A program made the translations under genes and the position numbers. A DNA stretch of 64,000 nt from NCBI GenBank assembly GCA_029547205.1, contig JAKPPT010000072.1:310001-374000 (forward strand), written 5' to 3'. The notes under the pieces were generated by a model. That model was not told where the DNA came from, made no database searches, and saw only the letters and a list, made by a program, of their open reading frames with translations. Shown here piece by piece: positions 9,937 to 19,883 of this stretch (positions are counted from its first letter, which is position 1; each line of letters begins with the position of its first letter). This DNA is from Spirochaetota bacterium (GTDB lineage Bacteria > Spirochaetota > Spirochaetia > Treponematales > UBA12059).

Positions 9937-10058
9937 AGAAGTTGAAATTCCAGTACTGTATACCATAGATTAGTAATTTAACATTGTAAAATACTGTAAA
10001 AATATTGTAATGCATCTTGATATTGTTAAAACCAATCATATAAAGTATTATTCTATAT

Positions 10059-11795
10059 ATGAAATATAAAAAAATCCGTTTATGGATCTTTTTGTTGATT
10101 TTATTTTTGCTCTTTGTGCTTGTTATTATTTTTCAAATTAAAACATTTTTGATGCTGCAAAAACAGGAACATGAAGACATTCTTCAAAGGGTAGGATTTG
10201 ACTTAGAGCAATTACGTTCTGGACTACGAGATGAATTACTCTCTCTGATTTTCTATTTTCCTATTGATGCTACGGCATCGGCTGAACAAATTCTAAGCAA
10301 TTTTTATAATGGTTATCTTTTATATAAAAGTAATTTCCCCTATCCAGATCTTATTGAAAATATTTATCATATTGTCCTTGATAAAAATGGTCAGCCAGCG
10401 ATAACTCTATTAGATTTTCAAAACGGAACATTTATCCCTATTATTGCTCCATTTATTCCTCTTATCAATTCACGTTTTATTGATTTTTTGTCACGAGAAA
10501 TTAATATAACCATTCTCATGGTTGATCCTGAAACAATTTTAATTATCTGGCCCTATACAGCAGGAAGATTTTTTATTTTTTCGATTCCTCTCAAACAAAT
10601 AGAAAAAAATGTTCTCCAACAATTAGCTCGTGAAAATCTTAAATCATTGCGATTATTTGACTATGCAATTATAAATCGATCTGGATCAATTATTTTTTCG
10701 ACAGGAGATCAATCACTAAATGCTAAAATTTATACAACAGTAGATTTAAATCTTTTTGGTCCCGTTTTGCCAGATGAACCAATTCCGCCAGGAGCTATTC
10801 AGATTCAGCCATGGTCAAAACAAGGTCCTTTAGCGTTACCAAATTATTTTAGAGAAATGCGACGCCAGCGTAACGTACCAGCTGCAAGAATTCCGCAAGC
10901 ATTTATGCTCAATGATACTGGATGGAAAGTTCAACTGTTGCATAAATATGCACCCTGGTTTTCTAAGGTACTTACACCTTCTGCAATAAATCTGTTTTTG
11001 ACAATTTTAATTTTAATGCTGCTTAGCACTGCTTTTTTATACACTGTTTCAAGCAATAAAAAATTTGAAGAATTGCAAAACCAGCAAAAACTGTTTATCA
11101 ATTCTGTAACACATGAACTCAAAACACCACTTGCATCATTTCTTGGCGCTGCTGATAATCTTATTTCAGGCATAGTGCATAAAAAAGATGAAATAGTCAC
11201 TTATGGAACATTAATACAGGAAGAAGCAAAACGATTACAATTACTTATTGACTCGCTTTTAATGTTTTCGGGTTTGAGTACAAAGAGTTTTACTATTGAA
11301 AAAGAAACATTGATAGCCAATGAACTAATAAATACTGCATTCTTTCGCTATAAAGATAATTTTGTAAATAATGGTTTTTTTATTGAAACAGTCATGGAAT
11401 CATCTAATGTACTGATTTCTGGTAACAAAGGTCTTTTACTGACTTTGTTTGATAATTTATTTAAAAATGTTCTCACACATGCGGTTGATGGAAAATTTAT
11501 TGGTTACGGGATATATACCACTACAATAAAATCTATTCCCTACTGTGCTTTCTGGATACGTGATAAGGGGCCAGGTATTTCGAAGCTGGAACAAAAAAAA
11601 ATATTTTCACCATTTTATAGAGGTGTCAGAGCAACTGCAAAACAACTGCAGGGTATGGGAATTGGTTTATATATAGCTAATAAAATCGCAGAGATTCACA
11701 ATGGTTTTATAGAATGTAGTTCAGCACGAAATTCTGGCACAACATTTACTATTTTTATTCCACAATACATTGATAAACAGGAATCGACCGTATGA
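10059..11795 (+). CDS. Membrane sensor histidine kinase
   Basis: Two TM segments, H-box SVTHELKTPLASF, N/G boxes NLFKNVLTHA, DKGPGIS, GMGIGLYI. Confidence 0.92.
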   Translation: MKYKKIRLWIFLLILFLLFVLVIIFQIKTFLMLQKQEHEDILQRVGFDLEQLRSGLRDELLSLIFYFPIDATASAEQILSNFYNGYLLYKSNFPYPDLIENIYHIVLDKNGQPAITLLDFQNGTFIPIIAPFIPLINSRFIDFLSREINITILMVDPETILIIWPYTAGRFFIFSIPLKQIEKNVLQQLARENLKSLRLFDYAIINRSGSIIFSTGDQSLNAKIYTTVDLNLFGPVLPDEPIPPGAIQIQPWSKQGPLALPNYFREMRRQRNVPAARIPQAFMLNDTGWKVQLLHKYAPWFSKVLTPSAINLFLTILILMLLSTAFLYTVSSNKKFEELQNQQKLFINSVTHELKTPLASFLGAADNLISGIVHKKDEIVTYGTLIQEEAKRLQLLIDSLLMFSGLSTKSFTIEKETLIANELINTAFFRYKDNFVNNGFFIETVMESSNVLISGNKGLLLTLFDNLFKNVLTHAVDGKFIGYGIYTTTIKSIPYCAFWIRDKGPGISKLEQKKIFSPFYRGVRATAKQLQGMGIGLYIANKIAEIHNGFIECSSARNSGTTFTIFIPQYIDKQESTV

Positions 11796-12538
11796 GTACC
11801 GTAAAAATATTGTTAATTGAAGATGATAAAAGTTTATCATTTTTAATAGCTGATCGATTAAAAAAAATTGGCTATGGAGTGGAAACAGAAGCAAACGGTG
11901 CAATTGCATTACAAAAAGCATTAGAAAACCAGTATGATCTTTTAATTATCGATATTATGCTACCTGATAAAAATGGAATGGTAATAACACAAGAATTACG
12001 TAAACATGCCATCATAACTCCGATACTCATGTTGACAGCATTATCGGAAGTATCTGATAAGGTAGCAGGATTAACAGCAGGGGCAGATGATTATCTACCA
12101 AAGCCTTTCGAAATGTCCGAATTAACTGCTTGTGTTAATGCTCTCATTAGAAGAACAAAGGAATATGAAAATTCTTTAACTAAAGATATAGGAAACAATT
12201 CCTGGATCACCGCAGTACCGGAAATTCTTCAACTTCCCAATTGCACTATTAACCTCAATAGCTTACTGATTACAAGAAACAACGCTAATTTTGTACTTCA
12301 TTCAAAAGAAGCAGAATTATTAGCTTGCTTAATATTTCATTATAAAAAAATAATTAGCAGAGAACAGTTGTTTGAAGATATTTGGGGATATGCATCAGAT
12401 ATTGAATCACGAACAGTAGACATGCATATTAGCCATCTTCGGCAAAAACTTGATGATACGGTACAACCTTACAAGTATATACGAACGATACGCGGTAAGG
12501 GTTATATGTGGATATATCCTATTACTTCGTTGCAGTAA
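11792..12538 (+). CDS. OmpR-family response regulator
   Basis: Receiver IDIMLPDKNG, TALSEVSDKV, KPFEMSEL; winged helix SRTVDMHISHLRQKL...IRTIRGKGYMW; ATGA overlap with kinase. Confidence 0.95.
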   Translation: MSTVKILLIEDDKSLSFLIADRLKKIGYGVETEANGAIALQKALENQYDLLIIDIMLPDKNGMVITQELRKHAIITPILMLTALSEVSDKVAGLTAGADDYLPKPFEMSELTACVNALIRRTKEYENSLTKDIGNNSWITAVPEILQLPNCTINLNSLLITRNNANFVLHSKEAELLACLIFHYKKIISREQLFEDIWGYASDIESRTVDMHISHLRQKLDDTVQPYKYIRTIRGKGYMWIYPITSLQ

Positions 12539-13502
12539 TATTCCAGGAATGAATTGCATTCAGTAAAATCTGTTCATCCAGTGCATAGTTTAGCGCATTG
12601 CAATATGTTATGAATCTTTCTGGAATCGGAGCAATAAATTCAGATACTGTTTCAGTAATTGGAAGTTTTATTTTTATATAATATGCATGCAGCATGAGCG
12701 TTACCGAATTATTACTGCTTGCTCGTGTTCTGTAAACTGTATCGCCAATTATTGGACAGCCAAGATATTTGCAGTGAACTCGTATTTGATGTGTTCTTCC
12801 TGTTTTAATCTTAACAAGGAGTAGTGAAACGATTGTTTCATTTGTTGTAAATGTTTTAATCAGTTTATACTCACTCAAAGCATGTTTTCCAATTTCTGGT
12901 TTAGACACGGTAAATCGCTGACGATGCATCGTATCACGAGCAATCCATGTATCAATAGTACCAGAATTATGGGGTGGCTTTCCAAAAACAAGCGCAATAT
13001 AAAATTTTTCTGTTGTTCTTTGACGAAATTGCATCGATAAAAATTCTTGAGCATAGAGATTCTTTGCTGCAATTATGACACCAGATGTTTCCTTATCCAA
13101 CCTATGTACTATTCCAGCTCGATGAGGCATATCGTTTTTAGTATCAAATCTTCCCAGAAGCGCATTAGCCAGTGTCCCTGTCCAATTTCCATGCGCTGGG
13201 TGTGTAACCATTCCTTGTGGTTTATTGATTACCCATAGATCATTATTTTCAAAAATAATTTCGAGAGGTATAGATTCAGGAACAATTTCTGTTGACTCTT
13301 CATCGTTTAACACAATATCGTAGGTATCGCCTGCTTTTACTTTAGATGATAGTTTTGCAGGTTTACCATTAATGATAAGCTCTTTAAGTCTTGTTTTTAG
13401 CTGGCTCCTTGTCAAAGATATATTTTTTTCACTTTCATCAACAAAATACACATCAAAACGTTTTGGCTCATTAGAATTGACTCTTCCAGATAGTCTTACC
13501 AT
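12522..13502 (-). CDS. RluA/RluD-family pseudouridine synthase
   Basis: S4-like N-terminus, HRLDKETSGVIIAAKN catalytic motif, GRTHQIRVH. Confidence 0.93.
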   Translation of the reverse strand: MVRLSGRVNSNEPKRFDVYFVDESEKNISLTRSQLKTRLKELIINGKPAKLSSKVKAGDTYDIVLNDEESTEIVPESIPLEIIFENNDLWVINKPQGMVTHPAHGNWTGTLANALLGRFDTKNDMPHRAGIVHRLDKETSGVIIAAKNLYAQEFLSMQFRQRTTEKFYIALVFGKPPHNSGTIDTWIARDTMHRQRFTVSKPEIGKHALSEYKLIKTFTTNETIVSLLLVKIKTGRTHQIRVHCKYLGCPIIGDTVYRTRASSNNSVTLMLHAYYIKIKLPITETVSEFIAPIPERFITYCNALNYALDEQILLNAIHSWNITATK

Positions 13503-13503
13503 A

Positions 13504-14358
13504 TTATTTCCTTTTTTTTAATGAGAAGATAACAATAAAAATTGTTATTGCAAGATATGGAACAGCCATTAAAAATTCAGCCATCAGCATGGAATACTTT
13601 TGAAATCCCATAGTGAGTGTTTGAAATAAACAGAATAGTAAACATGAACCAAGAATACCGACAATTGATTTTTGTCCCAGATAAACCAGTACAAGTGCTA
13701 TCCAACCTTTTCCAGAAGACATGTTTGGCACCCACGCACCTAATGAACCAATCATTGCCACTCCAGAACATGATGCTAAAAATGCTGTCGCAATTGTAGC
13801 TGTAAGTCGTGTATGCGTAATACTTATGCCTGCAATTTCAAGGGCGCGACTGTTCGTCCCCATTACTGATATATACATGCCACGTGGCACTTTTGTTAAG
13901 AATATGAGACCTGCAATCCCGGCTACCATTGCAACAATATCGGTAATGCGCACTCCTCCGTAAACAGTGCTATTACTCATAAACTGAACAACATAGCGAG
14001 AGATTGATTCTCCTCTAAATATTGGGCCTTTTGTACCAAATGCCTGCTCAGATAGAATTGGTATGAGTCCCGAAACCAGCAAATTTATTGCTAATCCTAC
14101 AATGAAATGATCAACGGAAAAAATTATTGAATAGCTATCAAAAACAAGTGCAAAAACTATTAACAAACATGCAGAAAAAATAAATGCATAAAAAGGAGAC
14201 ATAGCTGTTTGCAACAAAAAATATAGAAATGCTCCCAAATTAAGATATCCTTCCAATCCAATAGAGAGATATCCGCTTTTTTCTGAAATAAGAGCACCTA
14301 CTGTTAATGGGAATAGTATTGCGAAACTTGATAGTACAGCAGCAATAACTATATTCAT
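13504..14358 (-). CDS. ABC transporter permease (BMP/nucleoside type)
   Basis: Multi-TM; EKSGYLSIGLEGYLNLGAF motif; operon with BMP lipoprotein and ATPase. Confidence 0.88.
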   Translation of the reverse strand: MNIVIAAVLSSFAILFPLTVGALISEKSGYLSIGLEGYLNLGAFLYFLLQTAMSPFYAFIFSACLLIVFALVFDSYSIIFSVDHFIVGLAINLLVSGLIPILSEQAFGTKGPIFRGESISRYVVQFMSNSTVYGGVRITDIVAMVAGIAGLIFLTKVPRGMYISVMGTNSRALEIAGISITHTRLTATIATAFLASCSGVAMIGSLGAWVPNMSSGKGWIALVLVYLGQKSIVGILGSCLLFCLFQTLTMGFQKYSMLMAEFLMAVPYLAITIFIVIFSLKKRK

Positions 14359-15377
14359 ACTGAGGGTATCCTTTTTTTTATGTGAAACTCGGGTGTTTTA
14401 CTCGTTATAAACAACAAAATGAGTGCTTTGATTACTATTGTATTAGTAAAAGATATATAACCAAGTGCACTTGTATACTGTGTCATTGTATCAAGCCAGG
14501 TAAATAACAATGCTGCTAGAGGAATAAATGCTGGTTTATTTGCTGCAATCAGAGCAATCCCAATTGCATTCCAGCCAATGCCACCACTCATTCCCCGTAT
14601 TACTCTTCCATATGAAGCTGTAACAATCAAACTGCCCGCAAGTCCATGAAGGAGTCCGCCTATAATAACTGGTATCCATGAAAAAATCCAAACAGGATAT
14701 CCTTGCAAACGAGCATAAACTGCATTTCTACCATATAGCGTGAGCATAATACCAGAGGGTGTATGCTCAAAGAAAAACCATTGCACAAGTGTAGCAACAA
14801 TAGCAATGAGTGGAGCTATACTTAGTGGAAATGAAGATGAAATAATTGGTAATCTTGCAGCAAATGATGCTGTTGCAACTAAATTATTTGAAAGATCACG
14901 CAAAGGACCCGCTATTAAACCATCTACAATGAATACTATCGCTTGAGAAAGCATAAAACTAATGAGCAATACATTATCGCGTTTATAACTGCCAACAATA
15001 GCAATTGGGATGCTCATTACACCAGCAAGTATTGTTCCTCCGATAATAGAAAACACAAGCTCAATTCCTGCAGAAAAGTTTTGTATTTCTAAATATCGAG
15101 CAAGAACAGCAGTGCCAAGCATTGCGCTATATACCTGACCCTCACCAGCCAGTGAATAATTCCCTGATCGAAACATTACAATTACACCGAGACCACAGAG
15201 TATGAGAGGTGCGGTATTTTCAATAATAGTTCGTAAAATGCGCATATTAGTAAATGGTTTTATTATAAATAAAGCATAAACTTGAAATGGCTGCTTTGAA
15301 AAAATAACACTGACAACAAGCAATAAGACCGCAAGTGAAAATGATGCAATAATAATTCGTTTTGCTGCCTTATGCAT
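14355..15377 (-). CDS. ABC transporter permease (BMP/nucleoside type)
   Basis: Multi-TM; GNYSLAGEGQVY, GRNAVYARLQGYPV; ATGA overlap. Confidence 0.88.
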   Translation of the reverse strand: MHKAAKRIIIASFSLAVLLLVVSVIFSKQPFQVYALFIIKPFTNMRILRTIIENTAPLILCGLGVIVMFRSGNYSLAGEGQVYSAMLGTAVLARYLEIQNFSAGIELVFSIIGGTILAGVMSIPIAIVGSYKRDNVLLISFMLSQAIVFIVDGLIAGPLRDLSNNLVATASFAARLPIISSSFPLSIAPLIAIVATLVQWFFFEHTPSGIMLTLYGRNAVYARLQGYPVWIFSWIPVIIGGLLHGLAGSLIVTASYGRVIRGMSGGIGWNAIGIALIAANKPAFIPLAALLFTWLDTMTQYTSALGYISFTNTIVIKALILLFITSKTPEFHIKKRIPSV

Positions 15378-16866
15378 GAAGCACTCCCGTCATGAGCATT
15401 TCCATACTTAATGAATTACTTGAACCAGTATATGGATAGAGCATTCCTCTATAGAGAACAAACAATTTACTCCAGGGAATTTCATACAAATCATCGATAT
15501 CATTAGTAAGCAAAATTATAGTTTTTCTATGAATGTATGACTCTACTAATTTTTTACAAAAAAGATTTCTGCTTGAATTATCCAGACCTTGAAATGGATT
15601 AGCAAAAAGCAGTATACGACAATTTTCTGTTAAAACTCTACCTAAAAGCAATCGCTGTCTATTACCACCCGAAAGTGTTTCTATTGGTGCTTGCAGAGTA
15701 CCAGAGATTAAAAAATCATTCATTAGTTTTGCTGCATATTGTCTACATTTTTTGCTACATTGCTTATAATCGAGGGTATTAAGTTTTTTACCAAGACAAT
15801 TATATAGCACCGATTCATGAAAACATAATCCTCTGGTTTCACGATCAGAAACAACATATCCAAGTATGTTTCCATATAATTCTTTAATAGTATATGATGA
15901 AATAGATTTCCCATAATATGTTACTAAACCACTTTTTGGTTTTTCAAAACCAGTAAGTATATTTTCTAGTGATTCAAGCCCATTACCATCTGCTCCAACA
16001 ATTGCGATGCATTCATTCTCTTTTACTTCAAAAGTAATATCATACAAAGATCCTGCACCACCTTCTTTTGTTATTACATGTGAAACATTTATTACTGAAT
16101 TAGCATTAGCATTGCAACTGGCAAATTGTAATTTCTCTTCTTTAATATTTCCAGCTACAATTTTTGAAAGTTCAATTTTTGCTATATTATGAGCTTCAAC
16201 ATTTCTTAGCATTTTACCATTTCTAAGTATTGTAATTGTATCAGCAAGTTCTAAAATTTCTGAAACTCTATGAGAAATATAGACAATAATTTTTCCCGAA
16301 TCTCGTAAATTTTTGATTATTTGAAACAGCTTTGCACATTCATGCTTTTCGAGCACTGTAGTTGGTTCATCAAGAATAAGCATATTGATATTGTTTGACA
16401 GGGCTTGTAAAATTTCAATTTCTCTTATTTCAGAAGCAGAACAATCAGCAATTTTTTTTAACGGATCAACTGAAAAACCATATGTACTAATTAACTCATG
16501 CGATTTTCTAATACACTCTTTTCTGTTAGTAAATATAAACCGTGTTGGTTCATGACCTAAGTATAACTGTTCAAAAACAAATAAATTTTTTGCAACAGCC
16601 GGGTACTGTGGGACAAAACCTATACCAGCTTTTTCTGCCTGCCTTTTATTGTGAAAGATAAATTCTTTATTATCGATAAGTATGTTGCCTGAATCAGGTT
16701 TTTCTACACCAGCAAGAATTCTTGCCAGTGTAGATTTACCAGCACCGTTTTCTCCAACAAGTGCATGAATTGATCCAGCATAAAAAGAACATGAAACATC
16801 AATGAGTGCTTTTGTTTTTGTAGAATGAAATTCTTTGCAAATACTCCGAAGCTTCAGTTCTTTCAT
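15370..16866 (-). CDS. ABC transporter ATP-binding protein, duplicated nucleotide-binding domains (BMP/nucleoside type)
   Basis: GENGAGKSTLARIL, LILDEPTTVLEKHE, second signature LSGGNRQRLLLGR. Confidence 0.92.
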   Translation of the reverse strand: MKELKLRSICKEFHSTKTKALIDVSCSFYAGSIHALVGENGAGKSTLARILAGVEKPDSGNILIDNKEFIFHNKRQAEKAGIGFVPQYPAVAKNLFVFEQLYLGHEPTRFIFTNRKECIRKSHELISTYGFSVDPLKKIADCSASEIREIEILQALSNNINMLILDEPTTVLEKHECAKLFQIIKNLRDSGKIIVYISHRVSEILELADTITILRNGKMLRNVEAHNIAKIELSKIVAGNIKEEKLQFASCNANANSVINVSHVITKEGGAGSLYDITFEVKENECIAIVGADGNGLESLENILTGFEKPKSGLVTYYGKSISSYTIKELYGNILGYVVSDRETRGLCFHESVLYNCLGKKLNTLDYKQCSKKCRQYAAKLMNDFLISGTLQAPIETLSGGNRQRLLLGRVLTENCRILLFANPFQGLDNSSRNLFCKKLVESYIHRKTIILLTNDIDDLYEIPWSKLFVLYRGMLYPYTGSSNSLSMEMLMTGVLHA

Positions 16867-16881
16867 GTATGTATCATACTA

Positions 16882-17904
16882 TTAAAAACTTGTTATGGTA
16901 AAGTCAGGAGTACCTTCTTTTAAAGCATTGAGCATCCCTTCCATCGATTTTTTTAGTGTTCCAGGAAGCTGCTCATAAGTTGATCCCGCACCATCAAAAT
17001 CTATGTATCCGTCACGAACACCAACAATATCAGCACGTCCGTATACGGAACTATTGCCATTAAGTATTGCACGGACACGTTCATAAACAACAATATCCTG
17101 CTTGAGGACGGCGCATCCAATTACCGATTGAGGAGCAAGTTTAAAACCGGCATTATCAAACCAAACAATTCGCTTATCCTGGTTTGCGAGTTCTTCAGCA
17201 ACTGAGATAACACCCTGACCAGCACCTCCGGCTATTGGAAGAATAACTGCAATACCTGATGCATAAAGCTCACGTGCAAGCGATGCAGCTGCATTTGCGT
17301 CATACCAGTTACCAATTTCACGGTACTCAATGGTAAACTCAGGATCTACTGCTTTTGCTCCTGCTTCAAACCCGGGTAGTATCAATTCAGTTAAGGTTGG
17401 ATATTTCTGTGCAGCGATGAATCCTATTTTTTTTATATCAGCATTATTGGTTTTACTGTATAAACCAGCGAGGAATCCGGCAATGTACCCCTGTTCCTTT
17501 TGATTATAGAGAACTGTATAGATTGAAGGATTGCCTTTGAGATATGCATCTGCAATGAAAAATTTCTGATTAGGAAACTCTTTTGCAATCTGAGCACAAA
17601 GTTCCGGCATTGATGGGTTTGATGTCACAATGAGTTCATACTCTTCTGTCGCAGCAACAGCTCGCAACCGATCAAGCCATTCTGCCTGATTGTACCCAGC
17701 CTCGATTACTTTTATTGTAGCATTTGGTGTTTCCTGTACGGCTTTTTCTGCTCCTTGAACAAGAAGCTCATAAATAGGACTTCCAGATACTATACCAGGA
17801 ACGAACACTGCTACATCGAGCTCTCCTTTGGCTTTTGGTGCTTTTGTGCATGCCCCACTCACTGCTACTACAAGAGCAATCAGTACATACCATACACGCT
17901 TCAT
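16882..17904 (-). CDS. BMP family lipoprotein (nucleoside-binding)
   Basis: Lipobox VSGAC; BMP fold with DVAVFVPGIVSGSPIYELLVQG and GAGQGVISVAEE. Confidence 0.9.
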   Translation of the reverse strand: MKRVWYVLIALVVAVSGACTKAPKAKGELDVAVFVPGIVSGSPIYELLVQGAEKAVQETPNATIKVIEAGYNQAEWLDRLRAVAATEEYELIVTSNPSMPELCAQIAKEFPNQKFFIADAYLKGNPSIYTVLYNQKEQGYIAGFLAGLYSKTNNADIKKIGFIAAQKYPTLTELILPGFEAGAKAVDPEFTIEYREIGNWYDANAAASLARELYASGIAVILPIAGGAGQGVISVAEELANQDKRIVWFDNAGFKLAPQSVIGCAVLKQDIVVYERVRAILNGNSSVYGRADIVGVRDGYIDFDGAGSTYEQLPGTLKKSMEGMLNALKEGTPDFTITSF

Positions 17905-18030
17905 AGTTAGTTTCTCCTTTACGATATTTTAATAGTTCACCTTACTGTGTAAAATATGTATACTCAAACAACAATTGTTTATAAAGTAGTGTAATATGTC
18001 GTATACTAAATTGCACGTTAAAGGTTAATT

Positions 18031-18489
18031 ATGAAGCAGCAAAAATTCTACAAAATTGGGGAACTTGCGAACATGTTTGGTATTACCCCGAGAACGATCC
18101 GCTATTATGAAGAGCTGGGTTTACTCGAATCGATACATAGAGCAGAAGGTGATCATAGAAAATATACTCATCGGGCAGTAATACGTCTTAAACGCATTTT
18201 CCAACTTAAAGACTATGGCCTTGCGTTATCGGAAATTCAGGAATTGTTTGAAACATCACGAAAAGATTCAACTGGTACATCGGTAAAGTCTCAGCTCATT
18301 GCAATTTATAAAAATAAACTGGCAGAAGCTATTGAAAAAAAGGCAAAGATTGAATCCTACATTAATGATCTCTCCTGGCACATCGAACAGCTTGAACAGG
18401 TAGATAATTTTTATGCCTGTCCTGGTCCTGCATGCAAAACCTGCCAGTGGGCTCAACGTTGTGATTTTTTTGAGGAAGAAGAAGCATGA
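18031..18489 (+). CDS. MerR family transcriptional regulator with C-terminal Cys cluster
   Basis: YKIGELANMFGITPRTIRYYEELGLL; C-terminus CPGPACKTCQWAQRC. Confidence 0.93.
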   Translation: MKQQKFYKIGELANMFGITPRTIRYYEELGLLESIHRAEGDHRKYTHRAVIRLKRIFQLKDYGLALSEIQELFETSRKDSTGTSVKSQLIAIYKNKLAEAIEKKAKIESYINDLSWHIEQLEQVDNFYACPGPACKTCQWAQRCDFFEEEEA

Positions 18490-19883
18490 TGCATTTTCTC
18501 TGCATTGATATCGGAACTTCATATCTTAAAACTGCAATCGTTTCAGGAAATGGTTCAATTATAGAAAAACAGCGACACCCCTTACATCTTTCTTATTCAA
18601 ATGGATATCTGACGATGTACCCCGAAGCATGGTACCCTGCACTTTCAAAAATGCTTGCAAGTTTCAGATACTGTAACAAAATAGATGCTGTCAGCATTAC
18701 TGGGAATGGACCATCACTCATAGCTCTCTCACATAAACAAACTATTTTGCAGCCAGCATTAAGCTGGATGGATCGATCCTGCACAGAGGAAGCACAAATC
18801 ATTGCACATCTTTCAGGTTCGAGTTATGATGCATCCTTCTATCTTGCAAAAGCACTGCGATTGATTGCCATTCATGGAATGGATACCATCTGGAAGTTTT
18901 TTTCCGGACCAGAATATCTTGCGTATTGCATTGGATCTGAACCGGTAAGCTACCTGCCATCTTCTGGTTATGAACCTTATATCTGGAATAACACTATTCA
19001 TGAACAGCTGGGGCTACGAGCAAATCTTTTTCCACCATATGCAGAACCTGGCACTATCATTGGTTATACAAAACCAAATGGACTCAAGCTGCCTGAAAAT
19101 ATTCCAATTATTGCTGCATATCCTGATTTTCTTGCAGCAATTGCAGGAACAGAATGCATCGAACCAGGATATATATGCGACCGAACGGGCTCTAGTGAAA
19201 CACTCAATGCTTGCAGTGAATGCTATGATGATGCGTTACCCTTGCTGCGCTTGCCACATCTCATTCCTAATTTATGGAATCTCTCAGGAGGCGTCAGTAC
19301 AAGCGGAAAAGCATTGGAATGGTTCTGTAAGCTCCATGGTCCTGATTATTTATTTGAATCCTGCATCGAAGATGCTCATAGTGCTCCTTTTGATCCATCA
19401 CTCATGTTTCTCCCGTTTCTTAATGGTGAAAGAGCTCCAATATGGAACAATACCATCAGGGGGCAATTTCTCAATATTGGATTAAACCATACCAGACAGG
19501 ATCTTGCTCGTGCTGTTATTGAAGGTATTGTTTTTGGATTGCGGTTTACCTATGATAAATTGGTTCAATTAATAAAAAAAACCTGCATTATTCGACCATC
19601 AGGTTTTCTTGCTGATTTTCCATTTATCAATCAGCTTAAAGCTGATATTTTTGCTACAACAATAGAGACAGGGCTCCATCCTGAAGGAGAACTTTTAGGA
19701 TGTGCTGCCATTGCGTTGAAAGGTATAACCAAAAACCTCTCAATTTCAGAAGCATGTAAAAATATTTTTACTTTATACTCATCGTATACACCATCACAAG
19801 ATTATATTAACTACGAAGAAAAATATCATAAATTTATAAATGCTCTTACAAATACACTTAATACTTTTGAGGACAAACTATGA
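18486..19883 (+). CDS. FGGY-family carbohydrate kinase (xylulokinase-like)
   Basis: CIDIGTSYLKTAIV, SWMDRSC, FLPFLNGERAPIWNNTIRGQFLNI; ATGA overlap. Confidence 0.88.
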   Translation: MMHFLCIDIGTSYLKTAIVSGNGSIIEKQRHPLHLSYSNGYLTMYPEAWYPALSKMLASFRYCNKIDAVSITGNGPSLIALSHKQTILQPALSWMDRSCTEEAQIIAHLSGSSYDASFYLAKALRLIAIHGMDTIWKFFSGPEYLAYCIGSEPVSYLPSSGYEPYIWNNTIHEQLGLRANLFPPYAEPGTIIGYTKPNGLKLPENIPIIAAYPDFLAAIAGTECIEPGYICDRTGSSETLNACSECYDDALPLLRLPHLIPNLWNLSGGVSTSGKALEWFCKLHGPDYLFESCIEDAHSAPFDPSLMFLPFLNGERAPIWNNTIRGQFLNIGLNHTRQDLARAVIEGIVFGLRFTYDKLVQLIKKTCIIRPSGFLADFPFINQLKADIFATTIETGLHPEGELLGCAAIALKGITKNLSISEACKNIFTLYSSYTPSQDYINYEEKYHKFINALTNTLNTFEDKL

